Positions 26,901 to 35,234 are shown, counted from the stretch's first letter. The stretch is 64,000 bases of DNA from Rhodanobacteraceae bacterium UBA703 (GCA_002297645.1 DBMH01000098.1:4386-68385), one strand, 5' to 3'. The notes: generated by a model not told the origin, from the sequence alone. Made by a program: numbers and translations.

Positions 26901-29335
26901 CGATTCCGGCGACATTCGACGGAGCATTCGCCGGCATGCTGACGTTGCCGGGCGAAGGCGATCACGTGGTCACGGCGACCGCGGAGAACGAGCGCGGCAT
27001 CGGCGCGGCGAGCGCGCCCGTCTCGGTAACCTACTCCGCACCGGTGCCGAGCGTGGTGATCACGCAACCCGTCGCCGATGCCTTGATCGACACCGGTGAT
27101 GCGGGACAGATCGGGGTGGCGGTGGAGGCGTCGATCGTGGACACGGTCGGACTTTCCAGCGTCGAGTTCAGCGTCGATGGACAGCCGGTCGGCACCCCTC
27201 TCGCGAACGCGCCCTATGCGTGGACCTGGAACGCTGCGTCCGCTACGAGCGGAGAGGAAGCGCATGTGTTGCGCGTGAAGGCGACGAACCGGGCGGGGAA
27301 GACGGCCATTGGGGAGCGGACCGTGAAAGTCCGGCGCAATCCGCCACCGCCACCGCCACCGCAGACGGCCTATGTCGGCCGGATCCAATCCATCGATCCT
27401 CCGATGTCCTTCGGCGAGGAGCCGATCCTGATCAGCGGCAGCGCCGTCGACCACAACGAGGAGAAGGTGGCGAACGCGCTGCTGAAAATCGTCCTGCAGG
27501 TGGGCGGGTTCCAGCGCAGGATCACCACGTCGACCGATGCGGAGGGCAACTTCGTGTTCCGCTTCGTGCCCCAGGGATCGGATGCGGGGACCTACAAGGT
27601 ATCGGCGATCCATCCGGACCAGACGACGTTGCCCGACCAGGGACAGTTCACGATCAATCGGCTCACGTTGAGTCCGACGCGATATGCGTTGCAGGCGGTA
27701 CGCACGGTTCCGGCGACGATCCGCGTCATGGCGAAAGCCAGTGCCGGCAGTGGCGCCAACGGCGTGCGGTTCGTGAATCCGGATGTGCCCAGCGGGATCT
27801 CGGTGGTTCCCGCCGCACCCGTCAACGTGCCGCCGGGTGGACAGGGAGCCTTGGAGGTGACGTTCACCGGAGACGGCCAGACGGGCGAGAGCGGGACCGT
27901 GGTTCTCGTTGCGGAGGATGGCGAGGGCAAGAAGCGTGGCGAGGTCGTGGTCGACTACGTGTTGCACGTGCCCAGACCCTTGGTGATGCCGCAGCCCAAG
28001 TCCGTGCAGACCAGCGTCGGCAAGAACGCACAGGTGCTCGAGAGCGTGCAATTGGCCAACAAGGGCTATTCGGCAGCGACTGGCATCCAGGTGCAATTGC
28101 TCGCGAAGGACTGGGCGACCGGTACGACGTCGCCGCCTCCGACCTGGATCTCGCTGGAGAGGCCGACATTCAGCGAACTGGGTGTGGGAGAGATGCGTGC
28201 CCTCCACGTCGTCGCCAAGCCGCTGAGCGACGTGGCGGAAGGTGTCTATTCCTTCGTCCTGCAGGTTCAGGACGCCAATGGCGTCGGCGGCGATGTCCCG
28301 GTCACGGTGTCGGTGACACCGGATTGTTCGCAGGGCGCGGCCACGTGCCAGGGCGGTATCCGGCTGCACGTGAGCGACATCTATACGAAGACGTTCACCG
28401 AGGGAGGGGCCATCATCGAGGGCGTGCAAGGCGCATCGGTACGCCTGCAACGCGAGATCGACTACAAGGTGGTGGCGTCCAGTACGACCGATGCGAACGG
28501 CGAGGTCGAGATATCCGACCTGCCGATCGGACACTACCGCTATCTCGCGAGTGCGCCGAACCATGTCAGCGCCAGCGGCCGTGTGACCGTACGTCCGGGA
28601 CAACGGACCAGCGAGGAGGTGTTCCTCGACTACGAACTGGTCACGTTCGAATGGAACGTGACCGAGACGACGATCGAGGACCGTTACGACGTCACGTTGA
28701 CGGCCATCTTCCAGACGCAGGTACCGGCCCCGGTGGTGCTGATCGAGCCGACCTCGATCAACCTGCCGGACATGCAGGAGGGTGAGGACATCACCGGTGA
28801 GATCACGATCACCAACCGGGGCCTGATACGTGCGGACAACGTCGTATGGACGCCGGCCAAGACGGACGCCTACTACGAATACCAGTACATGGGCGCGCCG
28901 CCCGAGTCCCTCGGCCCCCGGGAAAGCGTGCGGATTCCGTATCGCGTCATCAAGAAGGCGGAGGCATTGCCGGGCATCGCGGGAGGGGCTTCCTTCCGGA
29001 CGCTGGCAGGAGCCGGGGCGTTCCAGTCGGTGAAGGCAGGGGCCTCCACGTCGTCCGGAGGCTGCCGCCGCTACGGCAATCCGATGCGCGTGAATTTCGG
29101 TTACCAGTGCGCGGCAGGAGTCGATCGAAATGGGGCGGCCGGAGCGGGCTTCAGCAAGGTCTACGGGCAATGCGGTGGGAATCAGGTACCGGGGAAGGAC
29201 GGCATCTACGGACAGATCTGGTGGCTGGGTTGGGTGGGCGAGCAATCCAGTTCTGCGCAGGGCACGCCCATGTCGAGCGGTCCGGGTTGCGTACCGGTCT
29301 GTCCGGATTGCAACGGGGGAGGCCCGGGAGGCTGA
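23951..29335 (+). CDS. Giant exported beta-helix, Ig-array and carboxypeptidase-regulatory-like protein
   Basis: A 1794-residue protein with a long N-region and signal core FAIMVSMIHGPAFAAA. Residues about 55-260 form a beta-helix with GDWRGVTVEGTAG and NWWGSTLGPQAPGNPDG. From about 350 to 935 a composite module of roughly 195 residues occurs three times: a Big_9-like Ig domain (VEITAPAANA...VDFYAGSAFLGS...G.ADGAHELKVVATN) followed by a 'GP.I....F....L.DGM.L...GT..FSVSD.SGVA' domain. A PPPPPPP linker (about residue 1131) leads to CARDB/CnaB-like domains (TTSTDAEGNFVFRFVPQG, SSTTDANGEVEISDLPIG) and a cysteine- and glycine-rich end (CGGNQVPGKDGIYG, CVPVCPDCNGGG). Its TGA overlaps the ATG of the RHS gene. 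Surface role inferred. Confidence 0.78.
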   Translation: MTIRIFSLVAGAGLRLSKRLRRCSPRRPETSSGIRLRTVIGRIAFAIMVSMIHGPAFAAAQLTIDDGVVVKFGSDAGLLVRDGLQTGRHVVLTSVQDDSIGGRVEATPGLPVPGDWRGVTVEGTAGIGRLGIDRLEIRYAGGNGAAGLQLERSYTPRFLKVTDSLLGIRVLNGASPVFTGLSLLRNQTGLESSGASPTVTASEISGSLVLGISNLTPGTALVHADRNWWGSTLGPQAPGNPDGLGDAVSTGVDYGTYETVIPLIDCSIESTDGTYTVVQPQVSLALECRNAIEYRLASSGEFGSAPFHAMAPAASFTLPGNGAIHAEFRAQTGNTTTKQSNPFVYVPDVPVVTIETPPVGATLSIDTLISARATDSIGIDRVEFSYLDGMQGEHAIAAVPSGIDGVYETLWSLDGVMEGDYTLKVVAISSRAQTAVATRAVTIRRAGGDTLGPVIDDVRFNGSSLTSGMILRTSGTLSFSASDPSGVASMSARFDGVLLDERNGVGHYEAYLDLQGVSGSHEITLEAVDSIGNASEQRLAIEVVPAPVLEAPTVEITAPAANAAIQYDTTIRANVEGAAIRQVDFYAGSAFLGSVSAPPYEREWQIGGAADGAHELKVVATNTAGQTGQATRSVTVVHPDSGSDTSGPSIFNPLFGSVPLRDGMTLTGAGTVAFSVSDRSGVASAAVRLDAQPVSGSLSGSVYTAPLSLVGLADGRHTLTLQATNERGYASEAEFSILVDTALPLPPPPTVTISAPSGSDPISADTDVVANATGANLQRVDFYVDTQWIGSASAEPYRVTWGVGGFADGVHVLKAVATDGWGQTGLARFTVRLQRVSSDTTGPEIGSILFAGHPLNDGDPLAAPGLLTFGVTDASGVARVDVKLGTKALAGGGLSAGRYSVLLDPAVVDNGTHDLSVHAVDTIGNSSDRIVQGLGVQIPVPPAPLILAPGSPARVTQPQVAISGTAQAGSKVRLRLNGGDVGAPIPATFDGAFAGMLTLPGEGDHVVTATAENERGIGAASAPVSVTYSAPVPSVVITQPVADALIDTGDAGQIGVAVEASIVDTVGLSSVEFSVDGQPVGTPLANAPYAWTWNAASATSGEEAHVLRVKATNRAGKTAIGERTVKVRRNPPPPPPPQTAYVGRIQSIDPPMSFGEEPILISGSAVDHNEEKVANALLKIVLQVGGFQRRITTSTDAEGNFVFRFVPQGSDAGTYKVSAIHPDQTTLPDQGQFTINRLTLSPTRYALQAVRTVPATIRVMAKASAGSGANGVRFVNPDVPSGISVVPAAPVNVPPGGQGALEVTFTGDGQTGESGTVVLVAEDGEGKKRGEVVVDYVLHVPRPLVMPQPKSVQTSVGKNAQVLESVQLANKGYSAATGIQVQLLAKDWATGTTSPPPTWISLERPTFSELGVGEMRALHVVAKPLSDVAEGVYSFVLQVQDANGVGGDVPVTVSVTPDCSQGAATCQGGIRLHVSDIYTKTFTEGGAIIEGVQGASVRLQREIDYKVVASSTTDANGEVEISDLPIGHYRYLASAPNHVSASGRVTVRPGQRTSEEVFLDYELVTFEWNVTETTIEDRYDVTLTAIFQTQVPAPVVLIEPTSINLPDMQEGEDITGEITITNRGLIRADNVVWTPAKTDAYYEYQYMGAPPESLGPRESVRIPYRVIKKAEALPGIAGGASFRTLAGAGAFQSVKAGASTSSGGCRRYGNPMRVNFGYQCAAGVDRNGAAGAGFSKVYGQCGGNQVPGKDGIYGQIWWLGWVGEQSSSAQGTPMSSGPGCVPVCPDCNGGGPGG

Positions 29336-32300
29336 TGCACATGCACGACGTGGAAAACGCAACGACGATCGGGAAAGGACAGGGGAATCGAGCGGGCATG
29401 AGCGGAATGAACGGAAAGGGACTGCGTGGGCGCATCAGTGGCCAACTTCGCAAGATCGTGGGTTGTCTCGTCGCCTGCCTGATGGCTGCCTCGTCGGCCC
29501 ACGCGGAGGTGCGTCTTCCGAATGGCGAGTACCGAGCGAGAGCGGTGGACTTGAAGGTGAAGGTGCTGGGCGGTTGGGTGACGGTGGATCGCACCTGGCA
29601 GGCGGTGAACCTGAACAAGGGACAGTTCCGCTGGTACGTCAATCCGGCATGGGCGGATCTGGACCTCGAACTGGATGGAGGGGCGACGATCCGCTCGATC
29701 AGCCGGGCCGGCGCCAAGTTCGAAGCCCAGGGCACGGACGTGTTCGTGCTCAAGGAGAGTGAGCGCAGCTACTTCATTCGCGTGAGTCGTACGACACAGG
29801 GCGCGATCGAGGGCCTGCGCTGGAGCGACCGTCTCGGCAACACGATCGACTACGATGCGGCCGGCCGGATACGGAACTACGCCGATCGCAACGGTGTGGC
29901 GGTGCACTTCGAGCGCAATAGCGAAGGTCGCCTGAGGACAGTCCGCGATCACGCGAGCCGCGTGATCCTGACGTTTGCCTATGTTGGCGACAAGATCGAC
30001 TCGATCACGGACAACAGCAATCGCAGCGTGCACTACCAGTACAGCGGTGCAAACCTGACCCAGGTCACCGACGTACTGGGCAATGCGTGGAAGTACGGCT
30101 ACAGCGGCGGCGGGTTGCTGACCGCGGAAACCGATCCCGAAGGGCGCAAGACGACGATCGCCTACCAGGGCAACCGCGTGGTCACGGTGACCGACGCGCA
30201 GGGCTACATCACCCGTTACCTGTACGACTACAACCGCGGTACGCGGCAATACGACGTGACCGAGACGAGTCCGGAAGGGCGCAAGACCTACGGCCGCTAC
30301 GATGCGAGCGGGAACCTGGTACAGCAGGAAATCGGTACGCGGCTGACGGCGCGGGTGATCAAGGACAGCGCGAACGTGGAGGTCGAGGTGGACGAGCGCG
30401 GCCTGCGCACGCGCACCGAATACGACGCCAACCGCAATCCGGTAAAGGTGACCTACCCCGACGGCTCGACGACCACGACGACGTGGGACGTGCGCTACAG
30501 CCTGCCGCTGGAGCGGACGGACGAATTGGGGGTCAAAACGGCGTACGAGTACGATGCCAAGGGTAACTTGGTGAAGCTGACCGAAGCGGTCGGTCGGTCC
30601 GAGCAGCGCATCACGACGGCGACCTACGACGAACACGGCCAGCGCCTGACGCAGACGGTGAAGGACGCGGTGCCTGCCGAGGGTGCAACCCCGGCGGAGG
30701 ACGCGACGACGACGTGGGCGTATGACGATTACGGCAACGTGCAGTCGATCACCGACGCGGAAGGTCACACGACGTCGTTCGAGGTCGACGTGCAGGGCAA
30801 TGTGACGAAGCGCACGGATGCGCGCGGAAAGGTCTGGCGCACACCGACCAATGCCGCGGGCTGGATCACGAGCCGCAAGGACCCGCTGGGGAACGAAACG
30901 GTCTTCACGTACGACAAAGTCGGCAACCGCAAGACCGTCACCGATGCGGAGGGCCACACGACGACCACGGTCTACACGCGCAACAACGAGCCGGAAAGCG
31001 TGACCGATCCGCTGGGGGGCGTGACGACGACGCGCTACACGAAGGACGGGCAGCGCAAGGACGAGACGGACGCGAACGGTGTGCGGACGGTCTACGGCTA
31101 TGATGCGGATGGTCGCCTGACGACGATCACCGATGGGGCCGGCAATTTGACGGTGATGGTCTATGGCCGCACGTGCGCGAATCAGCCGGCCTACGGACTG
31201 GAAGGGTTGCTGACGGCAACAAAGTTCCCGACCTACTGCGAAGAGTACAAATACGACCAACGCGGCAACCGCACCCAGGTCATCCGCGTCCTGCCGAACG
31301 ACACCGATCCACCGGAACGCCAGGTCACCACGACCGGCTACGACGCCAAGGGTCAGACGATCAGCACCATCGATCCGCTCGGCCGGACCACGCAATCGAC
31401 CTACGACGCCCTGGGCCGCCTCAAGGCCGTCTCCGATGCCGCCGGCGGCATCACCGCCTACACCTACGACGCGAGCGACAACCTCAAGACCGTCACCGAC
31501 GCGAATGGGCACACGCACACGTTCAGCTACAACAAGGCCAACCGGGTCACGACCGAAGCACGCCCGCTCGGCCAAGCCATCACCTACGCCTACGACGAGG
31601 TCGGCAACCTGACCACGCGCACGAGCCCGAACGGCGAGCGCCGCCAGTACGGCTACGACGATGCCGGCCGGCGCACGACGGAAAACCACTACCCCAAGAA
31701 CAGCCCGACGCCGAGCCAGATCGTCACCTACAGCTACGACGGAAGAAACCTGCTGACGGCCTACACGCAAACGGGCGACACCGAAAGCCGCGCCACCTAC
31801 ACCTACGACACCAAGGGCCAGAAGACGGACGAGACGGTCACCTACGGAACCGGAACGAACGCGATCAGCAAGACGATCCACACCGCCTACGAACCGAACG
31901 GCCTGAAGAAGAGCCTGACCTATCCCGACGGCACGGTACAAACCAGCACCTACGACAAGAACCGCCTGAAGGACATCACGATCAAGGGCAACACGATCCG
32001 CTACCAGGACTACCAGTGGCGCGTGCCGACGAAGGTGACGATGCCGGGCGCCACCCGCACGCTCACCTATGACCCGCTGCAGCGCCCGACGCGGATCAAG
32101 AGCGAATCGGTCGCCGGCGCGATCATCATGGACTACCGCTACACCTACGACGCCGCCGGCAACATTACCCGGCGCGAGACGGAAGACGGCGCCTACGCTT
32201 ACACCTACGACCGCCTCGATCGCCTGACCGGCGCCACCCCTCCGCCCAGCGTCCAGCAAGGGCCTGCCAACCCGAATGGCCTGCCGGTCGAGCAATATAC

Positions 32301-33381
32301 CTACGACCCGGTACACAACCGCAAGACCAGCGCGCACCAGCCCGGCAACTGGAGCTACAACGCGAACAACGAACTGAACACCTATGGCGCCGGACAGGAC
32401 GAACAAACCTACGCCTACGATCTAAACGGCAACACGGCCGAGCAGAAGACCGGCAACCCACAAAGCCCGAGCAAAACGCGAACCTTCCTCTACAACGCGG
32501 CCGAACGCCTGAGCGAGATCAAGGACAACGGCACGACGATCGCGGCGTACCAGTACGACCCGATGGGGCGGCGGTTCAAGAAGGAAACCAGCCAAGGCAT
32601 CACCTGGTTCCAGTATGCGGACGAAGGGCTGATCGCGGAGTACGCGCCCAATGGCGCTCTGCAAAGAACATATGGATGGAGACCAAGAAACCGGTGGGGA
32701 ACGGATCCTGTCTGGCTTGCTGATGCCGACGGAATCGATTGGGGTCTAAATTTCCTCCAGAATGATAATTTGGGCTCGTCGCAGAGAGTGACTAACGCGG
32801 CAGGAACGGCAGCATGGAAAATTGAGATCGAATCGTTTGGTAAAGTAATATCGCGTCGTGGTGAAGAGATAAATAAATTGAGATTTCCCGGTCAATATTC
32901 CGACTCAGAATCAGGCCTATTCTATAATTACTATAGAAGCTATGTTCCTGAAACGGGAAGATATGTTGAAAGTGACCCTGTGAAGTTGCTTGGTGGGGTG
33001 AATTTGTATGGTTACGCACTCCAAAACCCCTTGCGAAAAAAAGATAGGCTTGGTCTTTTTCCGGAATGCGTTTTTAGGGGTTCGTGCTCCGGTTCCGATT
33101 TTCGCCCTATTCCGACCCCCGGGGAGATATGCGCGGCTGCTTTACAGGAGCGCTGTCGTGAGGGATGTAGGAAGAAGTATGTGCAGGATTCCGATAATCT
33201 ATCATCGGATTTTTTTGATGACGATAGTTGCGAGAATCTTGGTTATGATCAAAGCAAAAGGAAAGATTTATGTGAAGAATCGCAAGCTAATACTTATGCT
33301 ATAATGTTGCTAAGATTAAAAAAGCAATTATCTGATTGCTTGGCTGGTTGTGAAAAGCTGGAGTGTCCATGCGATCGTTAA
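29335..33381 (+). CDS. Sec-exported RHS/YD-repeat protein with variable cysteine-rich C-terminal tip
   Basis: A protein of up to 1348 residues; ATG 29335 overlaps the previous stop, while ATG 29398 gives a more normal signal peptide (KIVGCLVACLMAASSAHAE). After an N-terminal domain of about 130 residues, YD repeats (such as YDYNRGTRQYDVTETSPEG) fill residues about 200-1150 and would build the RHS shell. The RHS core follows: RFPGQYSDSESGLFYNYYRS, GRYVESDPVKLLGGVNLYGY, then NPLRKKDRLGL, where the usual DPxGL reads DRLGL. The last 107 residues are the variable tip, with 11 cysteines and two CX3C motifs (CREGC, CLAGC). The DNA turns AT-rich from about 32665, inside the core, as expected for a swapped toxin cassette. 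There is no PAAR or T6SS part. Confidence 0.9.
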   Translation: MHMHDVENATTIGKGQGNRAGMSGMNGKGLRGRISGQLRKIVGCLVACLMAASSAHAEVRLPNGEYRARAVDLKVKVLGGWVTVDRTWQAVNLNKGQFRWYVNPAWADLDLELDGGATIRSISRAGAKFEAQGTDVFVLKESERSYFIRVSRTTQGAIEGLRWSDRLGNTIDYDAAGRIRNYADRNGVAVHFERNSEGRLRTVRDHASRVILTFAYVGDKIDSITDNSNRSVHYQYSGANLTQVTDVLGNAWKYGYSGGGLLTAETDPEGRKTTIAYQGNRVVTVTDAQGYITRYLYDYNRGTRQYDVTETSPEGRKTYGRYDASGNLVQQEIGTRLTARVIKDSANVEVEVDERGLRTRTEYDANRNPVKVTYPDGSTTTTTWDVRYSLPLERTDELGVKTAYEYDAKGNLVKLTEAVGRSEQRITTATYDEHGQRLTQTVKDAVPAEGATPAEDATTTWAYDDYGNVQSITDAEGHTTSFEVDVQGNVTKRTDARGKVWRTPTNAAGWITSRKDPLGNETVFTYDKVGNRKTVTDAEGHTTTTVYTRNNEPESVTDPLGGVTTTRYTKDGQRKDETDANGVRTVYGYDADGRLTTITDGAGNLTVMVYGRTCANQPAYGLEGLLTATKFPTYCEEYKYDQRGNRTQVIRVLPNDTDPPERQVTTTGYDAKGQTISTIDPLGRTTQSTYDALGRLKAVSDAAGGITAYTYDASDNLKTVTDANGHTHTFSYNKANRVTTEARPLGQAITYAYDEVGNLTTRTSPNGERRQYGYDDAGRRTTENHYPKNSPTPSQIVTYSYDGRNLLTAYTQTGDTESRATYTYDTKGQKTDETVTYGTGTNAISKTIHTAYEPNGLKKSLTYPDGTVQTSTYDKNRLKDITIKGNTIRYQDYQWRVPTKVTMPGATRTLTYDPLQRPTRIKSESVAGAIIMDYRYTYDAAGNITRRETEDGAYAYTYDRLDRLTGATPPPSVQQGPANPNGLPVEQYTYDPVHNRKTSAHQPGNWSYNANNELNTYGAGQDEQTYAYDLNGNTAEQKTGNPQSPSKTRTFLYNAAERLSEIKDNGTTIAAYQYDPMGRRFKKETSQGITWFQYADEGLIAEYAPNGALQRTYGWRPRNRWGTDPVWLADADGIDWGLNFLQNDNLGSSQRVTNAAGTAAWKIEIESFGKVISRRGEEINKLRFPGQYSDSESGLFYNYYRSYVPETGRYVESDPVKLLGGVNLYGYALQNPLRKKDRLGLFPECVFRGSCSGSDFRPIPTPGEICAAALQERCREGCRKKYVQDSDNLSSDFFDDDSCENLGYDQSKRKDLCEESQANTYAIMLLRLKKQLSDCLAGCEKLECPCDR

Positions 33382-33734
33382 ATGGAAGAATCTGGGTTGG
33401 CGCTTGTATGATTTCATTGGTTGTCGTTGGCGCTGTTATTGGGTACTTGTCTTCGAAGCATTTAATTTCTTCGGGTGAGGATGTGTTGCTCGGGTCAATT
33501 CGGGATGATCGGGCGCTTTCTGTCGTGAATAGTCTTAAATCGAACGCGATGATTTTAAGGGCGCTGAGGTCGAATGATGTTAAGACTGCGGAGGTTGTTG
33601 CGTCGCAGGAAATATATAGCAACATTGTTTATGTAAAAATAAATAGTAAAATGTTGAGCTCTAAGTACGGATCAAATATTAGAGAGGCAATGAATGAGGC
33701 TGAGCCGTTGGCGCTGGAGATTAAGCGACGATAG
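33369..33734 (+). CDS. Small one-TM protein, candidate immunity partner of the RHS tip
   Basis: A 121-residue protein that I do not recognise. It starts inside the end of the RHS gene (13-base overlap) with GGAG five bases upstream; a GTG at 33363 is an alternative. One N-terminal membrane segment (ACMISLVVVGAVIGYLSS) is followed by a soluble, mixed alpha/beta region (SSGEDVLLGSIRDDRALSV, VVASQEIYSNIVYVKINS). Base composition is as AT-rich as the RHS tip and unlike all other genes in the window, so the two look acquired together. Position, size and overlap fit the immunity gene of a polymorphic toxin. The C-terminus may be cut by the IS debris that starts about 50 bases later. Confidence 0.6.
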   Translation: MRSLNGRIWVGACMISLVVVGAVIGYLSSKHLISSGEDVLLGSIRDDRALSVVNSLKSNAMILRALRSNDVKTAEVVASQEIYSNIVYVKINSKMLSSKYGSNIREAMNEAEPLALEIKRR

Positions 33735-33797
33735 GACTGGAAAGGTACTGGGCGGGCCAAGAAGCGGGCCAAAGGGGTCTGGTGTTAAGTTCCATCC

Positions 33798-33853
33798 AAA
33801 GCTGAGCCACTTCGGGTAGGTATTTCCGTCGTAAAGTTGAGCCACCTCTCGTA
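33798..33853. repeat. Direct repeats resembling an IS21-family terminus (relic)
   Basis: Two 21-base direct repeats, AAAGCTGAGCCACTTCGGGTA and AAAGTTGAGCCACCTCTCGTA but for trimming, sit 35 bases apart just outside the IS3 element. Multiple TGAGCCAC-type repeats are typical of IS21-family ends. No IstA or IstB coding sequence accompanies them, so this looks like a remnant end interrupted or abutted by the IS3 element. Confidence 0.35.
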
Positions 33854-33919
33854 AGCTCCCCCGTTAGGCAGACAAGTCGAAAGTAGAACTTTCTGGCACA
33901 TTGAGACCAGGAGGTTCAG

Positions 33920-34186
33920 ATGAAGAAGTCACGGTTCAGCGAGACGCAGATCGTCGCGATCTTGAAGCAGGCGGATGCGGGAATGCCGGTCAAGGACGTA
34001 TGCCGGAAGGCCGGGATCAGCGTGCCGACGTACTACCAGTGGAAGTCGAAGTACGGCGGTCTCGAGGCGTCGGATCTCAAGCGCGTGAAGGAGCTGGAAG
34101 CCGAGAACGCGCGACTCAAGCGTCTGTACGCGGAGATGGCACTGGACAACGCGGCGATGAAGGACCTGATCGCAAAAAAACTGTAG
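33920..34186 (+). CDS. IS3-family transposase OrfA
   Basis: An 88-residue helix-turn-helix protein (MKKSRFSETQIVAILKQADA, then GMPVKDVCRKAGISVPTYYQ) ending in a leucine-zipper-like coiled coil (VKELEAENARLKRLYAEMAL). It binds the IS ends and forms the N-terminal part of the OrfAB transposase. AGGAGG precedes the ATG. It ends at a TAG just after a run of seven A. Confidence 0.92.
   Translation: MKKSRFSETQIVAILKQADAGMPVKDVCRKAGISVPTYYQWKSKYGGLEASDLKRVKELEAENARLKRLYAEMALDNAAMKDLIAKKL
34174..34180 (+). promoter_or_regulatory. Programmed -1 frameshift heptamer A_AAA_AAA
   Basis: Seven adenines lie in phase as gcA AAA AAA at the end of orfA, six codon-bases before its TAG. A -1 slip here places ribosomes in the orfB frame and makes the OrfAB fusion, the usual IS3-family strategy. 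Confidence 0.85.
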
Positions 34187-35034
34187 GGCCGGCGCGGAAG
34201 CGTGAAGCGGTGCGTTACCTGGTCGAGGTTCATGCCTGCCCGTTGTGCCGGTCCTGCAAGTGCGTTGGCTTGTCGCGAGCGGCGTGGTATGCGCCGCCTC
34301 TGGAGTGGACGGTACGCGACGCAGCCGTGATCGCTGCGCTGACCCGGCTGGTCGAAGGACGGCCCAACCGCGGGTTCTGGAAGTGCTTTGGCATGCTGCG
34401 GCGCGAGCGCAAGCAATGGAACCACAAGCGCGTACATCGCGTTTACAAGGCCATGGGGCTCAATCTGCGGCGTGCGGCACGGCGCCGCCTTCCCAAGCGC
34501 GTGCGAGCGCGCCTTTACGTGCCGTCAGCGCCCGACAAGGTGTGGTCGGCCGACTTCGTATCGGACGCGCTCGCCTGCGGTCGCCGCCTCCGTACGTTCA
34601 ACATCGTGGACGACTTCAATCGCGAGGCGCTGCACATCGAGGTCGACACGTCGATCACCTCATTCCGACTGGTGCGTATCTTCGAGCAGCTCAAACGGGA
34701 TCATGGACTACCGCAGATCCTGCGTACCGACAACGGCCCCGAATTCCTCGGCGAGGCATTCGTGCAATGGGCCAGGGACAACGGCATGGCCATCCAGTAC
34801 ATCCAACCTGGGAAGCCGAACCAGAACGCCTTCATCGAGCGCTTCAACCGGACGTTTCGCGAAGAGATTCTCGACCCGTATTTGTTTCTGAAGATCGACG
34901 ATCTGCGGCAGGCCGCGTATTGGTGGATGATCGAATACAACGAGCGACGTCCGCATGATTCGCTCGGCGGAAAAACGCCGAGCGAGGTTCGTCAACAGCA
35001 CGCCAGCGGTTCTACTTTACGACTGTCTGCTTGA
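34180..35034 (+). CDS. IS3-family transposase OrfB (DDE catalytic part, made by frameshift)
   Basis: About 284 residues of the catalytic rve domain, read in the -1 frame after orfA; no good independent start is seen. An HTH_21-like region (RPNRGFWKCFGMLRRERKQW) precedes the core. The catalytic residues are D in KVWSADFVSD, D in LRTDNGPEF and E in NAFIERFNRTFREE; exactly 35 residues separate the second D from E, and W-M-I-E-Y-N-E-R-R-P-H closes the domain. No internal stop interrupts it, so the element may be active. The TGA lies inside the right terminal repeat. Confidence 0.92.
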   Translation, partial: TVGPARKREAVRYLVEVHACPLCRSCKCVGLSRAAWYAPPLEWTVRDAAVIAALTRLVEGRPNRGFWKCFGMLRRERKQWNHKRVHRVYKAMGLNLRRAARRRLPKRVRARLYVPSAPDKVWSADFVSDALACGRRLRTFNIVDDFNREALHIEVDTSITSFRLVRIFEQLKRDHGLPQILRTDNGPEFLGEAFVQWARDNGMAIQYIQPGKPNQNAFIERFNRTFREEILDPYLFLKIDDLRQAAYWWMIEYNERRPHDSLGGKTPSEVRQQHASGSTLRLSA

Positions 35035-35234
35035 CGGGTGAGCTTACGCATGCATCGCCGGCAGCACTGCCAAGGCATGCAGCATCACTGCGACGATCCG
35101 TGCCGATACGACAGACGTTCGTGCTGGGGACATCGCCGCCTCCCTGGTCCACTGGCTTCAAGCGACTGTCGGCATGCGCACTGTCCGTCCTGCGCATACG
35201 CCGCATTCCCGGCAGGAGCTTTTTCGTCTCGCGA

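Larger units (their letters stand above)
33850..35048 (+). mobile_element. IS3-family insertion sequence, apparently complete
   Basis: An element of about 1.2 kb with 40-base imperfect terminal inverted repeats at 33850-33889 and 35009-35048 (32 of 40 positions match; the outer ends read CGTAAGCTC). It carries overlapping orfA and orfB joined by a -1 frameshift site. The OrfA and OrfB sequences most resemble the IS407-type subgroup as I recall it. I find no target-site duplication at the flanks (left flank ends CACCTCT, right flank starts CATGCAT), so the ends may be misplaced by a base or two or the insertion is rearranged. Confidence 0.85.

Noticed and set aside
23900..29362. An 1820-codon antisense open frame opposite the beta-helix/Ig giant
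   Set aside because: No domain, no signal peptide, compositional shadow of the plus-strand gene; the same applies to the 1066-codon frame antisense to the RHS gene.
29335..33381. T6SS-delivered RHS effector
   Set aside because: No PAAR domain or VgrG neighbour, and a Sec signal peptide is visible.
33840..35060. Target-site duplication around the IS3 element
   Set aside because: Flanking triplets and tetramers do not match at the boundaries set by the inverted repeats.
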